Of a DNA stretch of 64,000 nucleotides, positions 50,899 to 62,766 are shown one piece after another; within the stretch, counting starts at the first letter, position 1, and each line of letters begins with the position of its first letter. The notes beneath the pieces are model-generated. The model was not told where the DNA came from, did no database searches, and saw only the letters and a list, made by a program, of their open reading frames with translations. The translations under genes were made by a program, and so were the position numbers. Source of the stretch: Solea solea (taxonomy: Eukaryota; Chordata; Actinopteri; Pleuronectiformes; Soleidae); contig NC_081135.1 in NCBI RefSeq assembly GCF_958295425.1, positions 24,801,613-24,865,612 of the forward strand, in the 5' to 3' direction.

Positions 50899-52835
50899 AA
50901 ATCAGATCCGTGTCACATCAGTATGTGGTCCTATATCAGACACATAGAACAGTCACAGCTTGTTGCCTTTACGCATGCACTCTCATCTCATCTCATCTTG
51001 TGGTTTTTGTGCACATATTTTAAGGGCGGTCACATTTAGAGGCAGACACTTGAAGTTAAGATTGTGAACCGTTTGATCCGATCTGAATAATGTGGGTGGT
51101 AATCTGAACATCGCCTTTGATCATCAGAGGAGAAAAGCTGATAAAAGCTGCATGGAACAGAAGCAGTGAGCTGGTCAAAATGATCTTTCATCAAATGAGT
51201 GAGGCTGTAGCCCTGTAGCCCCGGCCCAGACCTACTTCCTGTTCCAGATTGCATTAGAGGCACACTGCCTGTGTCTCCTGGGTCATACTACAGGAGTTCA
51301 CTACTGTATTTGCACACACACACACACACACACACGCACAGAATATTTACTGTATTGTAAGTGCAACCCAGAGCAGTAGTTGGGCCAGAACTGACCGTTA
51401 TACAGATCCTGCAGAGATCCAGTGCACCCACAGGAGCACAGACGTCACCATTCTCATGTCCAGACACAAACATGCAGCACACTCTGGGGCTGCTACGCAA
51501 GAATAGAGGATCTCCACAAAAAAAAATATATATATAACAAACACATAGCATACAGTGGCAGTAAGATTAGATTTCACCTGATTGAGTTTTCTCTTTGTCT
51601 CTTTCTGAAATGCAATAATGGCGAACACATGTTCAGCATGGCAGATCGCCAGGGAAGCCTCAGTCTCTACAACACAGTCTAATATCATCTACTCATAACT
51701 CAAAACTGTGCACACACACACACACACACACATATACACATACACATACACGCTGCAAACACCCAAAACTAATTATGCTGAATCTTCCCTAATGGAACCG
51801 GAGTTTAGATTAATGATGGTTAGGGGAGTTCAATACGTTTTTCTCATCATTCCAGTGTGTGCATGTGCACATTAGTGCTCGTGTATCTGGCAAGAGGAGC
51901 AGGATATTAAGATTGCCTGGTTATTGGGTGAGCTAGAATGATGATGGTGATGATGGGGCGGGGGTGGGGGTGGGGTGCCCCACTTAGAGTTTTCTCCCCA
52001 TCTCTCGTCGCACACCTACGCTTGCTCGGCTACTTTGAGATCAAACATGGCGATGCAGGATAAGATGCCTGTGTTTTGTTTTGCTTACCCGTATCCTTAT
52101 CCCTTGTTTTGCTCTCTTGTGGTTGTGCGTCTTGTGAGTCGGGACTTGCACCGTACCTTTCCGCGCTCTCCTACTTTATCTCGTCGCGCCCCGTCTGCTC
52201 CATCACTCTCTCGCTCTCTCCCCATTTGTAATCGCGGGGCATCTTTCAATTTAATATGAGCTGGCAGTACCAGATGCCACGTGTGCTTTTGTTTCATGCC
52301 AATGAAACACTTGCCCACACAAGTGTAATTGATAGCGTTCGCATCGCTGCAGCGATTGGAGATTCCCGCTTATCAGGACATAGATGGGGAGCTGTCTGTC
52401 TTCATTAAGGCTCGGCTCACCGCCCTGCCGCTTCATCTCTGTCTTTCAACATTTTGGTTTCACTCCCCCTCCATAAGTCTCTTTTAATGTCTTCTTCCCC
52501 GTTTGCTCGCACTTAGCTACAGGTTTCCCCACTATGCACGCCCACAGCTTCTTTCTCACGCTTTTGATTTTTGAATATTTTATAATTCCCTGCCGCCCGC
52601 CTCCGCCTCCTCCTCCTCCTCATAATTCTCTTGGTCGTGTTTACATTTTTTCTTCAAATAGTGTTTCAAGTTGTCAATATCTCATAAATAATACAGATAA
52701 GGCAAATGTGCTTGTTTGTGCAGTGTAGCAGCTTCAATACAGTGTTACTGTCTGGAGTCTATACAGTAGTGTTTCAGCAGCAGTAGTAAGGGTTTGGGTT
52801 TGCGTTACACTGGGCAGAACTGGGATTACATGTAC

Positions 52836-53790
52836 TAGGACTGCTCTATTATGGGAAAAATAATTATTATTTGGGTCAAAATTGAAATCAGGATTATTTC
52901 ATTGACTTGACCTTGAAGCAAATGGGACTTAGCGCATGTAAAACAAGTGGCTTTGAACATGAAATGTTGAATTTACCTTAAAATAACTATGAATTATTGC
53001 ATGTTGAAAATATTGTATAAGATAATAAATACAAATAAATAGAATCACTGATGTAGTGTACTTCCAGTCCCGTGAAAACAAATAAAAAACTACATTGAAA
53101 TTAAAATACATTCACATTAAGTTACGAAACAAATACGTTGTAAATAAAATACCAGATACTAGAAATGTAATATCAGTTACCAATAAAATAAAGAAAACAA
53201 GTTCAACTTCAAGGTTTTTGGCCCAAGGACACAGTATTTCCCCCTGTCATTGTTTTGTGCTTTTCAGAGCGTGCTGTAAAGTGTCTTTTTAATTGTCAAC
53301 TGTGCTGCGGAGGACGTTGTTGGTACTTAACCACTTAGGTGTTTGCACACTCGCTCGTAGTTAGCTCAGTGTTTGAGTTTCCAGTGGTTTTAAAGAGATT
53401 TGTCGCGTTGCCGGTCGTTGCAGACTTTCACAGAGCAGCAAACATTCCACATGATGTGTTTCTGGTCGACGTCTGTCTCTTGAAATCCAAAGTGTTCCCA
53501 CACAAGTGAGCCGGCTCGACCTTTTTCGCTGACTCAGCGCCGCTGCTGCTCCTCTCCTCCGTCTGCCATCTTTACTCACGTTGCGCGTTTAACCCGGGGA
53601 ATCCGCTCAATGCGTGTGTTCTATTTTGGCCGGATGACGAGCGGGACAAGAAGTCAGAGTCGGAGCATTATTTTCAGAATGAAATCCCCCCATTTTCTAA
53701 TCATCATTTTGTTTGGATAACTTTGTTTTTGTAATTGTCTCTGGCCATAATCGTAAATGAAATACAAGTTTCGATAATTGTACAGCACTA
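52836..53790 (-). mobile_element. hAT transposon remnant with decayed BED zinc-finger frame
   Basis: The ends are TAGGACTGCTC and GTACAGCACTA. The flanking 8-mers ACATGTAC (52828-52835) and ACATGTTC (53791-53798) match at 7 of 8 positions, as expected for a hAT target duplication. Within it, on the minus strand at about 53345-53570, a broken frame reads SLVWEHFGFQETDVDQ and then, after a frame shift, GNATNLF. This is the pattern of the N-terminal BED-type zinc finger of hAT transposases. Stops and frameshifts show it is dead, and at 955 bases most of the catalytic region is absent. Confidence 0.8.
53345..53570 (-). pseudogene. hAT transposase N-terminal BED-finger fragment
   Basis: Minus-strand translation in two frames gives an aromatic-rich VWEHFGF start, a cysteine region (VCCSVKVC) and the GNATNLF helix motif of BED fingers. 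The two parts are in different frames and a stop interrupts the first. The neighbouring 72-residue open frame on the same strand is a third frame and is not the ancestral protein. Confidence 0.65.
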
Positions 53791-54436
53791 ACATGTTCAC
53801 TCACCCTTTTGTTTGCGTACCTAAAAGTGTTCAGTGAGGTCTTCCGCTGTTGTCGCCCATCTGCTCGACATGTTTTGGGTTCAGGGATGGAATTACTGTT
53901 GTCTTCCTATCATCTCCAACCAATCGGCCCATTATTCTCTGACCTACGGCATCAACAAGGCTTTTTTACCCAGACAACTGCAGTTCAATGGATTGTATTT
54001 GTGTGTGAAAATCCCTGTAGTCCCGTCTGGTATCAACAGTCATCAAACTCACATTTGTTTTGATGCACCATTTGAACTCAAGCAGGTCATCTTGGCCATG
54101 TCTTCATGCCTAAAGACATGAAGTTGCTGCCATGTGATTGACTGATTAGATGTTTGTGTTAACCAGCCGTCTACTTCTAAAGTGGCTGGTGCATGCCACA
54201 CACACAACCTGCCTCGCCTATACGCGGTTTATATGCACATTCAAATAATCCGAAATGTGCTCACAATCTGTGTGTTGCACACACATGAATACCCAGGGTC
54301 ATAATGGGTGATAAATGAAGAGCCTGTGAGAGGTGCACTGAAACAGAAAATAATTTCATAAAAGGTTTTTGATTAATCACGTCTGTTTCAGACAGGACAG
54401 TCAAGGTCGGGGCCTACATGTCTTCTCTCCCCCTCC

Positions 54437-54465
54437 ATCCCTCCCTCCCTCCCTCCCTCCCTCCC
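54437..54465. repeat. (CCCT)n microsatellite
   Basis: About seven consecutive TCCC units. Confidence 0.9.
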
Positions 54466-54602
54466 ATGTGAGAACACGGCACATTTTTCTGTCCGGTTCA
54501 ATCCAATCCAATCTCGTACCCGTTCTCTTTTTCGGCCCAGTCTGCAGACACAATGAGATTCATGTGTTGTGTCTCTTCATCTCTCTTAAGCACCTTTTGA
54601 CA

Positions 54603-54634
<32 letters not shown>

Positions 54635-54767
54635 CACGTGTGTCCTGCTGCTGATGTAATTGAAGTCGTAACTCAGGGCTAGCTACAGTGCTGCTGCTCC
54701 CCATGTAAATCAGTGGCTAATAGTAGGAGGAGGAGAGCGGTAGAAGCTCAGCAGTGCCGCCTCCTGA

Positions 54768-54769
<2 letters not shown>

Positions 54770-54802
<33 letters not shown>

Positions 54803-54812
54803 CATGCATGCA
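54770..54812. repeat. (CA)n followed by (TGCA)n
   Basis: A CA run of about 31 bases ends in three self-complementary TGCA units. Confidence 0.93.
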
Positions 54813-55121
54813 TTAGCCATTCTCCAGCCTGCACTAACTGAATACCCACAGTTTGGTGGTTTAATGAGCATAATGTGTTTTATGCCATTGTTAGACCCCT
54901 TTAAAAACCACACGGACATCAAGACACGCACACAGCTCAGTCTGATGTCTTTGTGCTCTCCCCTCTGTTCCACCTTCTTTTGGTCTATTAATCTCCCAGT
55001 GTTACCCCGCTCTGACCTCATGTCTTCTCTCCCCTCTTGTGCATCCATTTTCCTAGCAGGCAGGAAGGAAGGAAAGTGTATATTCCTGAGGAGTTAATGG
55101 CCTCCATTGCTACTTTCAGGC

Positions 55122-55146
55122 TTTTTTTTTTTTTTTTTTTTTTTTT
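55122..55146. repeat. Poly-T run
   Basis: Twenty-five consecutive T. It could be the reverse complement of a retroposon A-tail, but no body is recognised. Confidence 0.9.
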
Positions 55147-57737
55147 GTCAATAGCACATTATGTCCATTTAGTCAATTCTGTTCCCATTTAGAGGGAAAT
55201 AGACAATGAGTCTACTGAGTGGACGAGGGACTTGAATGAGTGGACACCACTGTGACTGACAGCTAGTGCTGTCCAATAAGTACCTGGTTACTTTAATCAA
55301 GGTACGGGTGAAATTGCGAATCTCAAGACTTTGTTTTGCATCTGAAAGTCGACTCCATATCCAATTCCATATGCAGCCTGTGGTTCAGAGCTCTTGTTAC
55401 TGTGTGCGCAAATCCTCATAATTAGCCTGGTCTTAATGATATTATAAAAAGAGGAGGGATAATATCCCTCTGACACAATGGGATCATAGACACATGGCAG
55501 TCATTAACATAGAAATTAAGGCTCCCAGTTTGGCAGAGGAGCCACTCTTCAGTCTGGGAATCCCTAACCCTCATTGATTCCGATTAGCAGCCTGCTCTTC
55601 ACTCTGCTCCCTGGGGCGGACGTCCACGGGAGCGAGTTGTATGTAACATGTTTTGTGTGTGTGTGTGTGTGTGTGTAATGTGGCGGACGCTGGTGAGGGA
55701 GCAGCACGCCAGAGAGAGCTGCTCTGCAGGGGATCAGGGTCGGTCTAAAGCCCACGGCCCTGACATGCTTGGGGTCCTGGCTGTGGATTAGCCCTGCATT
55801 AATGCTAATGCTAAAGGCTGAGCAGGCAGCTATTAAGGCTCTAAAGTCCTCTGGAATAGAACTGGGGAGACTGCCTGCTGCTTTGCCAAATCCCCCCCTA
55901 GAGTATGTTCTCACTTGCTGTCTTTTACATCTTTCTCATCTTTTTCCAGGTTCCCTCCCTCCCTCTCTCTCTCCCTCTCCCCCCGCAAACACACCCTCAG
56001 TCCTGCACTCTTTGATTCTTCTGAACATCTATTCAGTGTTCTGCTCCATCCCTTAACTCTCATCCTCTCTAAAAGTTGCGTCCACTTCTCTGCTTTTATT
56101 GTTGTGGTGGAGATAACTGACAATGAAGCCAGTTACACAGTCTGGTCAAGGCAAAACTTTATTTACAACGTACAAGGTTGTAGAGCAGTGGAGCACAAGC
56201 CTCACAGAGCTTTTCCTGTCTGCCGTACTGGAAACGTCTTATTGATAAACACAGCAATTCAACATCAGGACATTAACATTAACACTTTAGTGGACATTCC
56301 AAAACACACCAATCGTACAAAAACTCTGCAGCTCAGTCCTAATATCACGGCATCTCCCTGCACTCCTGTCTTCCCCATCTGATTCTTCCCTAAATCATTC
56401 TTTCTACTACATTATTCATCCCTCTTTTCCTCTCCCTGTCTTTTGGCGACTCCTCCTTCCTTCAGCTAAGTGGAAGAATCACATTTGTCATCTCCGTGAC
56501 CCTTAAATACAGATCATTTATCTAAAATAAAAAAAAAACAACCTGAGCAGAAATGTTAGCAGAGACCCCACCAGCACAGCTACTGTTCACACTTCATTTA
56601 TGCCTCATTAATATTCATTCATCCACAGTGGAGGCTGCTGAATATTCATGAACACCAGGTGATTAGACAGAGTTTGATCAGGAGAGACACGATCGTAGCG
56701 CAGAAGGGGTGGAAAGAGGTAACGAGAGGTCAAAACAACCGCCGCGGCCGGCGAGAGGTGGAATAAGAGGAGTGAAGTAGACAGTTCACCTCGTATGTTT
56801 AGATCCTGTCTTCTATTAAAAGGCTTCACCTGGAGCTGCAGCATAAAACAGAGATGGAGAATTCTCTCAATTTTTAATCTCCAGCTGTAGTCTCCTCCTC
56901 AGAACCAGGAAGTTTCCACACATCTTTGAAGTTATCCTAATTTTTTCTCCTTTTTTTAAAAAAAAAATAAAACCTGTGGTTAGTGTGCACTGGCACGCCA
57001 CAGTGGCATCTTTAGCAGTACACTTCTCCTCCCCTCGGACTCAAAATGGTTTTCATCTCCTCTGCTTCATAAACAAGCGTTGCGTGGAGCAGCTTTTGGG
57101 GCTTGGGGGTGCACTTTGCTATCTTTCTTCCTTATGAAAACGGAGCTGTTTGCAACCTCTGTGTACTTACCGCTGCTGATAAATAAAAGGAATAAAGACA
57201 GCTTTGTCTCAACCCTGCAATCTCCTGTAGCCATTAAACAGACAAACTGCACACATGGGAGACGGGTGAGAGAAGGGTTCAATGAGCCAATTAGTGGATG
57301 TAGTGTGCAGTTTTATGTGTGTTTGTGTGTACTGTAACGACAGCAGACGATACAGTACACATGCGGAAACACACACTTCTCCAGTAGAGCTGAGAAAGTC
57401 TGCATAAAGCTCATATCATTATATTTCCATTCTGCCTCATAAAATGATTTTTGCAGACTGAGGATCTTCCGTTTTTAATTAAAATTGTGTTAAGTCGTGT
57501 CGAAAGTGAAGGGAAGAAACTGATTTGTGCAAGATTGGATCGGCAAGGTCCTGAAAGGTGTACATGTACTAAAAGTGACGCTGTAACGTTACACTGACAA
57601 ACAGAGAAGAAGAAGTACACATTACAGATATTATAACACAAACGGAGACGGAATGAACCGAGCCAGAGGAAAGAAAGGAAGTATTAAACGTATTAAAATA
57701 CATAAAGAGGACTCTAACATGTGTATATATACTAGAA

Positions 57738-58113
57738 CAGCTTTCACTCTCCTTGGAAGGCTTTCCACCAGATTTTGAAGTGTTTCTATGGGGATTTGTG
57801 TAGAGCATTTATGAGGTCAAGAAATGATGTTAGACAAGAAGGCCCGGCTCTCAATCTCTGTTCCAGTTCATCCCAAAGGTGCTCAATGGGGTTGAGGTCA
57901 GGGCCCTGTGCGGGACACTCAAGTTCTTCCGAACCAAAAACTTGTCAAATAATGTCTTTATAGTCCTTGATGTGTGCACTGGAGCACAGTCTTGTCGGAA
58001 TAGAAAAGGGCCATGCCCAAACTGTTGTCACAAATTTGGAAGCATAGTATTGTGACCAAAATGTCTTAAGATTGCCCTTACCTAGTTATAAGGGGCCTTA
58101 AAAACAGCCCCAA
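57738..58113 (-). pseudogene. Tc1/mariner transposase C-terminal remnant
   Basis: On the minus strand the region translates to FGHGPFLFRQD, then a frameshift, then QGPDLNPIEHLWDELEQRL, and finally a segment containing NLVESLPRRVKAV. DLNPIEHLWDELE is the characteristic Tc1 block carrying the last acidic catalytic residue, and the RQD segment corresponds to the second catalytic aspartate block. A TGA stop precedes the first block (CCAAATTTGTGACAACAG) and the frame shifts after it, so the copy is inactive. The N-terminal DNA-binding half and the inverted repeats are not visible. Confidence 0.85.
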
Positions 58114-58144
58114 TTAAATAATTCATAGGTTTGGTCAAATATGC

Positions 58145-58595
58145 TTTAACACCTTTGACACCTAACACTCAAAATGTCCGTCTGGACTTTTTTTTTTGTC
58201 CTGTAACTAAGTGCTTTTCCAGAATAACTTCCTATATCTGGCAGTTGTTTACAACATACTGCATGTTAAAATAGTGTTTGAACAATTGAAAATGAAGAAA
58301 AACACTGCAGTTGTACAAGAACAACAGATTTTGCGTGCTAAATTTCAAATTGGAACAGTATGAAACATGTTTACAATAACATTTCATCCGTCTTTGTCTC
58401 TGAGACGCTGATTCTCTGGCTTTCTGAGTGAAATGACCGTAATAACCGCACGTCGGCTTTGACCGACAACATCTCAGCTTTCAGAAACCATTTGGAATTT
58501 TTCCCGATAGCACAAACCGTCGCGTAACTACGGTGACGCAAAGTGTGCTTGTGCAAACGTGTCGTCGGCGACGCACTCGGTGTTAAGGGGTTAAG
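58145..58595. repeat. Dispersed repeat, copy 2, with weak terminal inverted repeats
   Basis: The copy shares blocks with 50615-50898 (CCAGAATAACTTCCTATATC, ACTGCATGTTAAAATAGTG, TGACCGTAATAACCGCACG) and ends GGTGTTAAGGGGTTAA. The left end TTAACACCTTTGACACC is a partial reverse complement of that right end. It begins about 30 bases after the Tc1 remnant. Confidence 0.7.
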
Positions 58596-59613
58596 CCACG
58601 TGCCATCAAGTTGCCTTATCAACATGAAACCTGCCTGCACCCAAACTCTCCGAACTCTCCAATGACAGTGAAGTTCATTCAAGTGCACTTCATGTTTGTA
58701 GCAGTAACGATGCTTGAGATTGTCATTTAGTCATTTTTTTTCCCCCGTTCCTCCTTAGAGAGTGTGGAACATTCTGTATCTTGACAGTGACCATGACGCT
58801 CGTCACCTACAGCACATAATGGCGTTGTGTGCGCTTCATTCATCCAGACATGACCTGAAAGGATTACGCTGTGAAGCAACCACCCTGAAGGACATTTTAT
58901 TCCACTATTTTATGTTCTCCTTTATCACGGAAGAAATGATTCACTGTCATGAGATTTCACAAGTTGCTTTACTGTATTTATGAAGTGTCTCATGGGCCAG
59001 ATTAAACTGTCCTGTGGGTCGTATATGGCCCGGAGGTGGACAAATCCCCAGTCACAGGGCTAATGGAGAGCGTGCACTTAGTGAAACCAGGTGTGAGTGA
59101 CATATGAAGTAATGCAGAGCAGTGGAAAGCCACGCTTCCGCTTATGGATTTGTCTTTGTAGATATTTACCCTTGTTGAGGAAGCTTGCTCTCTGTGGGAG
59201 TGGACACGTGCCAGGATGTGTCGTGCTGGTGTGTGAAGTTGAAGGACAGCATTTCTGTCTTTTCAATTTTGGTTTATATTATTCTCATATCAGTGAGAGA
59301 AAATTCTAATCTTCAGCTAACTTTAAGTTTAATTGCTCACATATTTCTTATCACCAGACCTGGCGTTCAATATAAACAGCCATAACTTAAGAAGATAAGA
59401 TAAGACACAAACTTGAAAGGCACCTTTCAAGGTTCCCTCCCTATATCAAGGTGCCAGGCATCTGGACCTGATACTCCATCTCAAGTCTTACTAACTACTG
59501 TACCTGGCGCGCTGCTCGCGAGAATCTCCTCCGTCCAACTGATCTCATCGCTGACTCCAGAGGTTCCATCATAGGTCAGCTCACCTGATAATCAATTTTA
59601 AGGATATTTAGTA

Positions 59614-59862
59614 AGAGGGATGCACGATATTTGACTTTTTTTTGATGATATCCAATATGCAGATATATTGGGAGTGATTGGGCCAATAAATGACAATGAA
59701 ATGAAGCCATGATACGAGTCGAGGAGGTAGCAGGACTGTTTTAGTCTCTTAGTCATTAGTAATATCGGGGGATGTTGTTATATTTGCCGATACCCGATAA
59801 TACATTTTAAAGCCAATACCAGCCAATACTGATATTTTGCTGATAATATTCCTGCATCTCTA
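59614..59862. mobile_element. Possible hAT-like non-autonomous element
   Basis: The left end GAGGGATGCACGATAT and the right end AATATTCCTGCATCTCTA are imperfect inverted repeats. The interior contains ATATCGG/CCGATA-type motifs seen in a common fish element. No convincing target duplication is visible, so this is tentative. Confidence 0.5.
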
Positions 59863-61822
59863 TTTATTGATAAATAAATAAACTTGCATTTGCTCGTGAG
59901 GCGGCCTAATAAGGCTTGCATAATTGGCCTATTTTAGATTTGAGAAAACATTTCTGGAAACACTCGTGTAAAGCAACAGGCTTCCAGCCCCCGGTTTTCC
60001 TCCTGGCTGCAGATTTCTACTTCAAATGGGAGCGGCACAGAATTGCTTTGTCCTGTGCCAATCCAATCCTGCATAGTTCCACTTCAGGAGGTTCGGAGGT
60101 AATTCTGAAAAAAAAAAAAAAAGATTGCCAGGAATCTGTGGGGCTCGGCAGTAATTCTGGTTGAGGAAATTGTGGGCCGGCGTTCCTACCAGAAGCTACT
60201 GTATGATGGTGACTAAAGTCTTTGGAATTCAGTCAGATACGTACATACTTTCAGGACTTAATACTTGTAAGTACACTTAGTACTAAAAGCACTCCGTGAA
60301 TGTGCAAGAAGTGATAATTTGAGCATTCTCGCCAATCTGTGAACAAGGGCGCGATGTTCTGGGCAGATGGCTGTGACCTCAGGCAGTTGATCACGTTCGT
60401 TCAGTCACAGCTGAGATAAGCTTGAGTGGGGGGTGGTGGTGGTGGTGGGGGGGGGTGGTTGGTTAAAGATGCTGAGAATTGTTTAAGACTGAATGAGACG
60501 TGTAGAAGATCGAGTCGGGGTCAGATTTGTGTCTGTAAATGTGAAACAATTAACACTGTGTGTTGTTATTGTTGTGTTGCTATGATACCAGTGAGTTACA
60601 GCACCAGTGATACATTATTTTAGTTCAGTATTTGTGTTTGGTATTATTTGAACAAGAGTCAAACTGATTTTTTTTTTTCCCCATTTGACTCTGAGTTTGT
60701 GTTACTAATCCCAATAAATTGAATATGTGGGTTTTTACTATAATATAAAACTATAAAAAATGGTCTGCCGGCCTGAACAAGTGTGACATTTTCTATTTAG
60801 ATATTGCTGGCAGACATTGGTCCCCGAACAGCTCCTGTATTTGCTGGTACTTTCTCATTGTGGGGGAAAGAGCTGGAAATAGTTCATATTGTGCACTTGC
60901 ATATCTGCTGCTGAGATCAGTTAAGGGAATTGGTCTCCCCAAATTTTGCTCCAAAAACACTAAAACTCTCGGATTGCCACATGTGTGCCGACTCGAGAGG
61001 GCTACAAATCCAATTGTCATGGTTTAGGAGTTTGGAGCTGGTGATAGAGATGATCCTGCAATTAATCCAAAAGACACTTTGGAAATTAATACGAACACTG
61101 AACTCAGTTTGTTTCACCTAATACTACTAATAATAATAACAATATTTTCTCATGACAGTAGCTGATCCAATTTGTCATATACTGTACATATTTACAGCAG
61201 GTTTTACTACGTTGAAAATACATTGCTATAGGGTTTGATTTTGTGATTCTCTCGTGTATCTCTGTGTGTGTTTGTGTGTGCGCTATGTGGTAATAATCCT
61301 CCTCCTCCCAAATACATGACAGCAGAGCTCTGGTCATAGTTGCACCCGATGTACCTGCAGCTCATTCTACCCACTCCCACTGTCACCGTAACCACAGACA
61401 CTCGGCGCAGCCTCATTCTCCTCCTGACATCTCAGTCACACCCTTCTACCATCTCCTCTCGTCCCTATCTCCTCTCCTCCTGTCTGTTCTTGACAAATGC
61501 GTGTCTTTTTTTATCTGCTCCCCTCTCTTCCAGGCAGACTGACAGACCCGCTGCCCTTCCTTTGTCTTGTATCTTTCCTAATAACATATTCCTCCATCTT
61601 CACCCTTGTCTGCTCCCCAGCTTATCTTGCATTGCTCCTTTTTATACCAGCAAACCCCTAGAACCCTCTCAACTTTGATTCCCCTGACATTTCCACCTCC
61701 TTCACCTCATATTCCTTTGTTTTTGTCACCTGCTGTACCGCCCAGTCTCCACTGTTGATGACAGAAAGAAACATGTGTTTACCTCATCAGCTCATCTCAC
61801 TCTCCTTCTCGTTCCCTTGCAG

Positions 61823-62233
61823 AAAGTAAGCTGCGAGTGCAGAAGACCAATCAGTCTCAGGTGTATCCAGAGGACAGTCGCGTCAGGATCAACTGCACCA
61901 TCACCTCTCAGAGCAGCCAGGACTCCCAGCATGCTGTGTTGTGGTACGTGAGGCGTGCTACAGGCTCAGAGGCCGACGAGCTCCTGCTGAGAATCGAACG
62001 CTCGGGGGCGTTCGAGTACGGGGCGTACGCAGACGAGGAGAGACTGCGGCGCCGCGTGCAGGCCGAGAGGCTCTCGCCGCGTTCCTACGTGCTGACGCTG
62101 AACAGAGCTGAGAGCAGCGATTCTGGGACCTACTACTGCCTGGTGGAGGAGTGGCTGAGTGACCCAGATGGAGCCTGGTATCGTCTCTCCCGGGAATCCT
62201 CGGGGTTGACACAGGTCGTGGTGAGGCAGCCAG
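61823..62233 (+). CDS. igsf3: igsf3 exon encoding Ig domain D6
   Basis: This 411-base exon (137 residues) follows CCCTTGCAG and precedes GTAAGC. It is a V-type Ig domain with cysteines at residues 25 (INCTIT) and 106 (TYYCLVEEW), the core tryptophan at 41 (AVLW) and the D-S-G-T-Y-Y-C signature at 100-106. Sequons lie at 10 (NQS) and 24 (NCT). The EWI position reads EWL (110-112), followed by SDPDGAWY. AVLWYVRR and GAFEYGAYADEE match mammalian IGSF3 D6. Strong arginine enrichment occurs at residues 74-83. A further exon is needed after 62233 to continue the frame. Confidence 0.96.
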
Positions 62234-62717
62234 GTAAGCCAGCTGTCAACATGCTCATTTATTTGTTTGCGTTCACATAAGCAGGCTGTGCTCCTCAAAG
62301 CCATCTCACACAATGACCATACACACAGTTATGACTAGGGATGTCCCGATACCGATACGGACTGATACCGATTTCCATCCCGAGTTATGACATTCAAATC
62401 ATTATCCATTTCATTCATCCTCGACAGTCCCCGTCTTTTAATGGTTTTATTCCACGCGGCAGCCGAAGGTGACCTTTTTCCGTCGTCTCCCAGAGCACTG
62501 TTCCTTTGCCAGGTGTCATGTTTTTGTTTTTTTATTATTATTTCAGAATGAGAACATGGCATCTCTCCAACTGGAACACAGGGATTCAAAATGTTGTTGT
62601 CACATGCAACTAAGACAAAAGTGAATGCCTGTAGTTTATATGTACACTGAAGCTGACACTGTCCCCACAGTTAATGAAGCTACAGCCCGCAAATGTCAAC
62701 CTAGTCAAGTCACATTC

Positions 62718-62766
<49 letters not shown>
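62718..62766. repeat. (GATA)n microsatellite
   Basis: About twelve consecutive GATA units. Confidence 0.95.

Larger units (their letters stand above)
48367..61822 (+). other. 13.5-kb intron between D5 and D6
   Basis: The intron runs from GTAATG to CCTTGCAG. It holds CA runs (49492, 54770), a CCCT run, a 25-base poly-T, a hAT element with decayed BED-finger frame (52836-53790), a Tc1 remnant (57738-58113), two copies of a dispersed repeat (50615-50898, 58145-58595) and a possible hAT-like element (59614-59862). I found no exon with matched splice sites and no separate gene. Confidence 0.85.
13664..62233 (+). other. igsf3: igsf3 gene body, partial (six internal coding exons, D1-D6)
   Basis: Six exons on the plus strand, each flanked by AG and GT and each beginning and ending in phase 1, splice into one continuous 811-residue reading frame without a stop. 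Order, spacing and motifs follow mammalian IGSF3 as I remember it: an N-terminal RTEGSHVTIWCNVTGY segment, an EWIQD motif in the second domain, RVTEREKT in the third, DLVTF and QWGD in the fifth, and AVLWYV in the sixth. IGSF3 is a type I membrane glycoprotein of the EWI family with eight V-type Ig domains. PTGFRN and IGSF8 have fewer domains, and CD101 is the nearest alternative. Signal-peptide start, D7, D8, the transmembrane helix and the tail are not in the window, so the gene is open at both ends. Whether this is the only igsf3 copy in the genome cannot be judged here. Confidence 0.92.

Noticed and set aside
53361..53579. 72-residue minus-strand frame starting MSKDGRRRRG
   Set aside because: It overlaps the hAT BED-finger remnant in the wrong frame. 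The recognisable transposase residues are in the other two frames.
61966..62313. 115-residue minus-strand open frame opposite the D6 exon
   Set aside because: It is a shadow of the D6 exon and has no independent signals.
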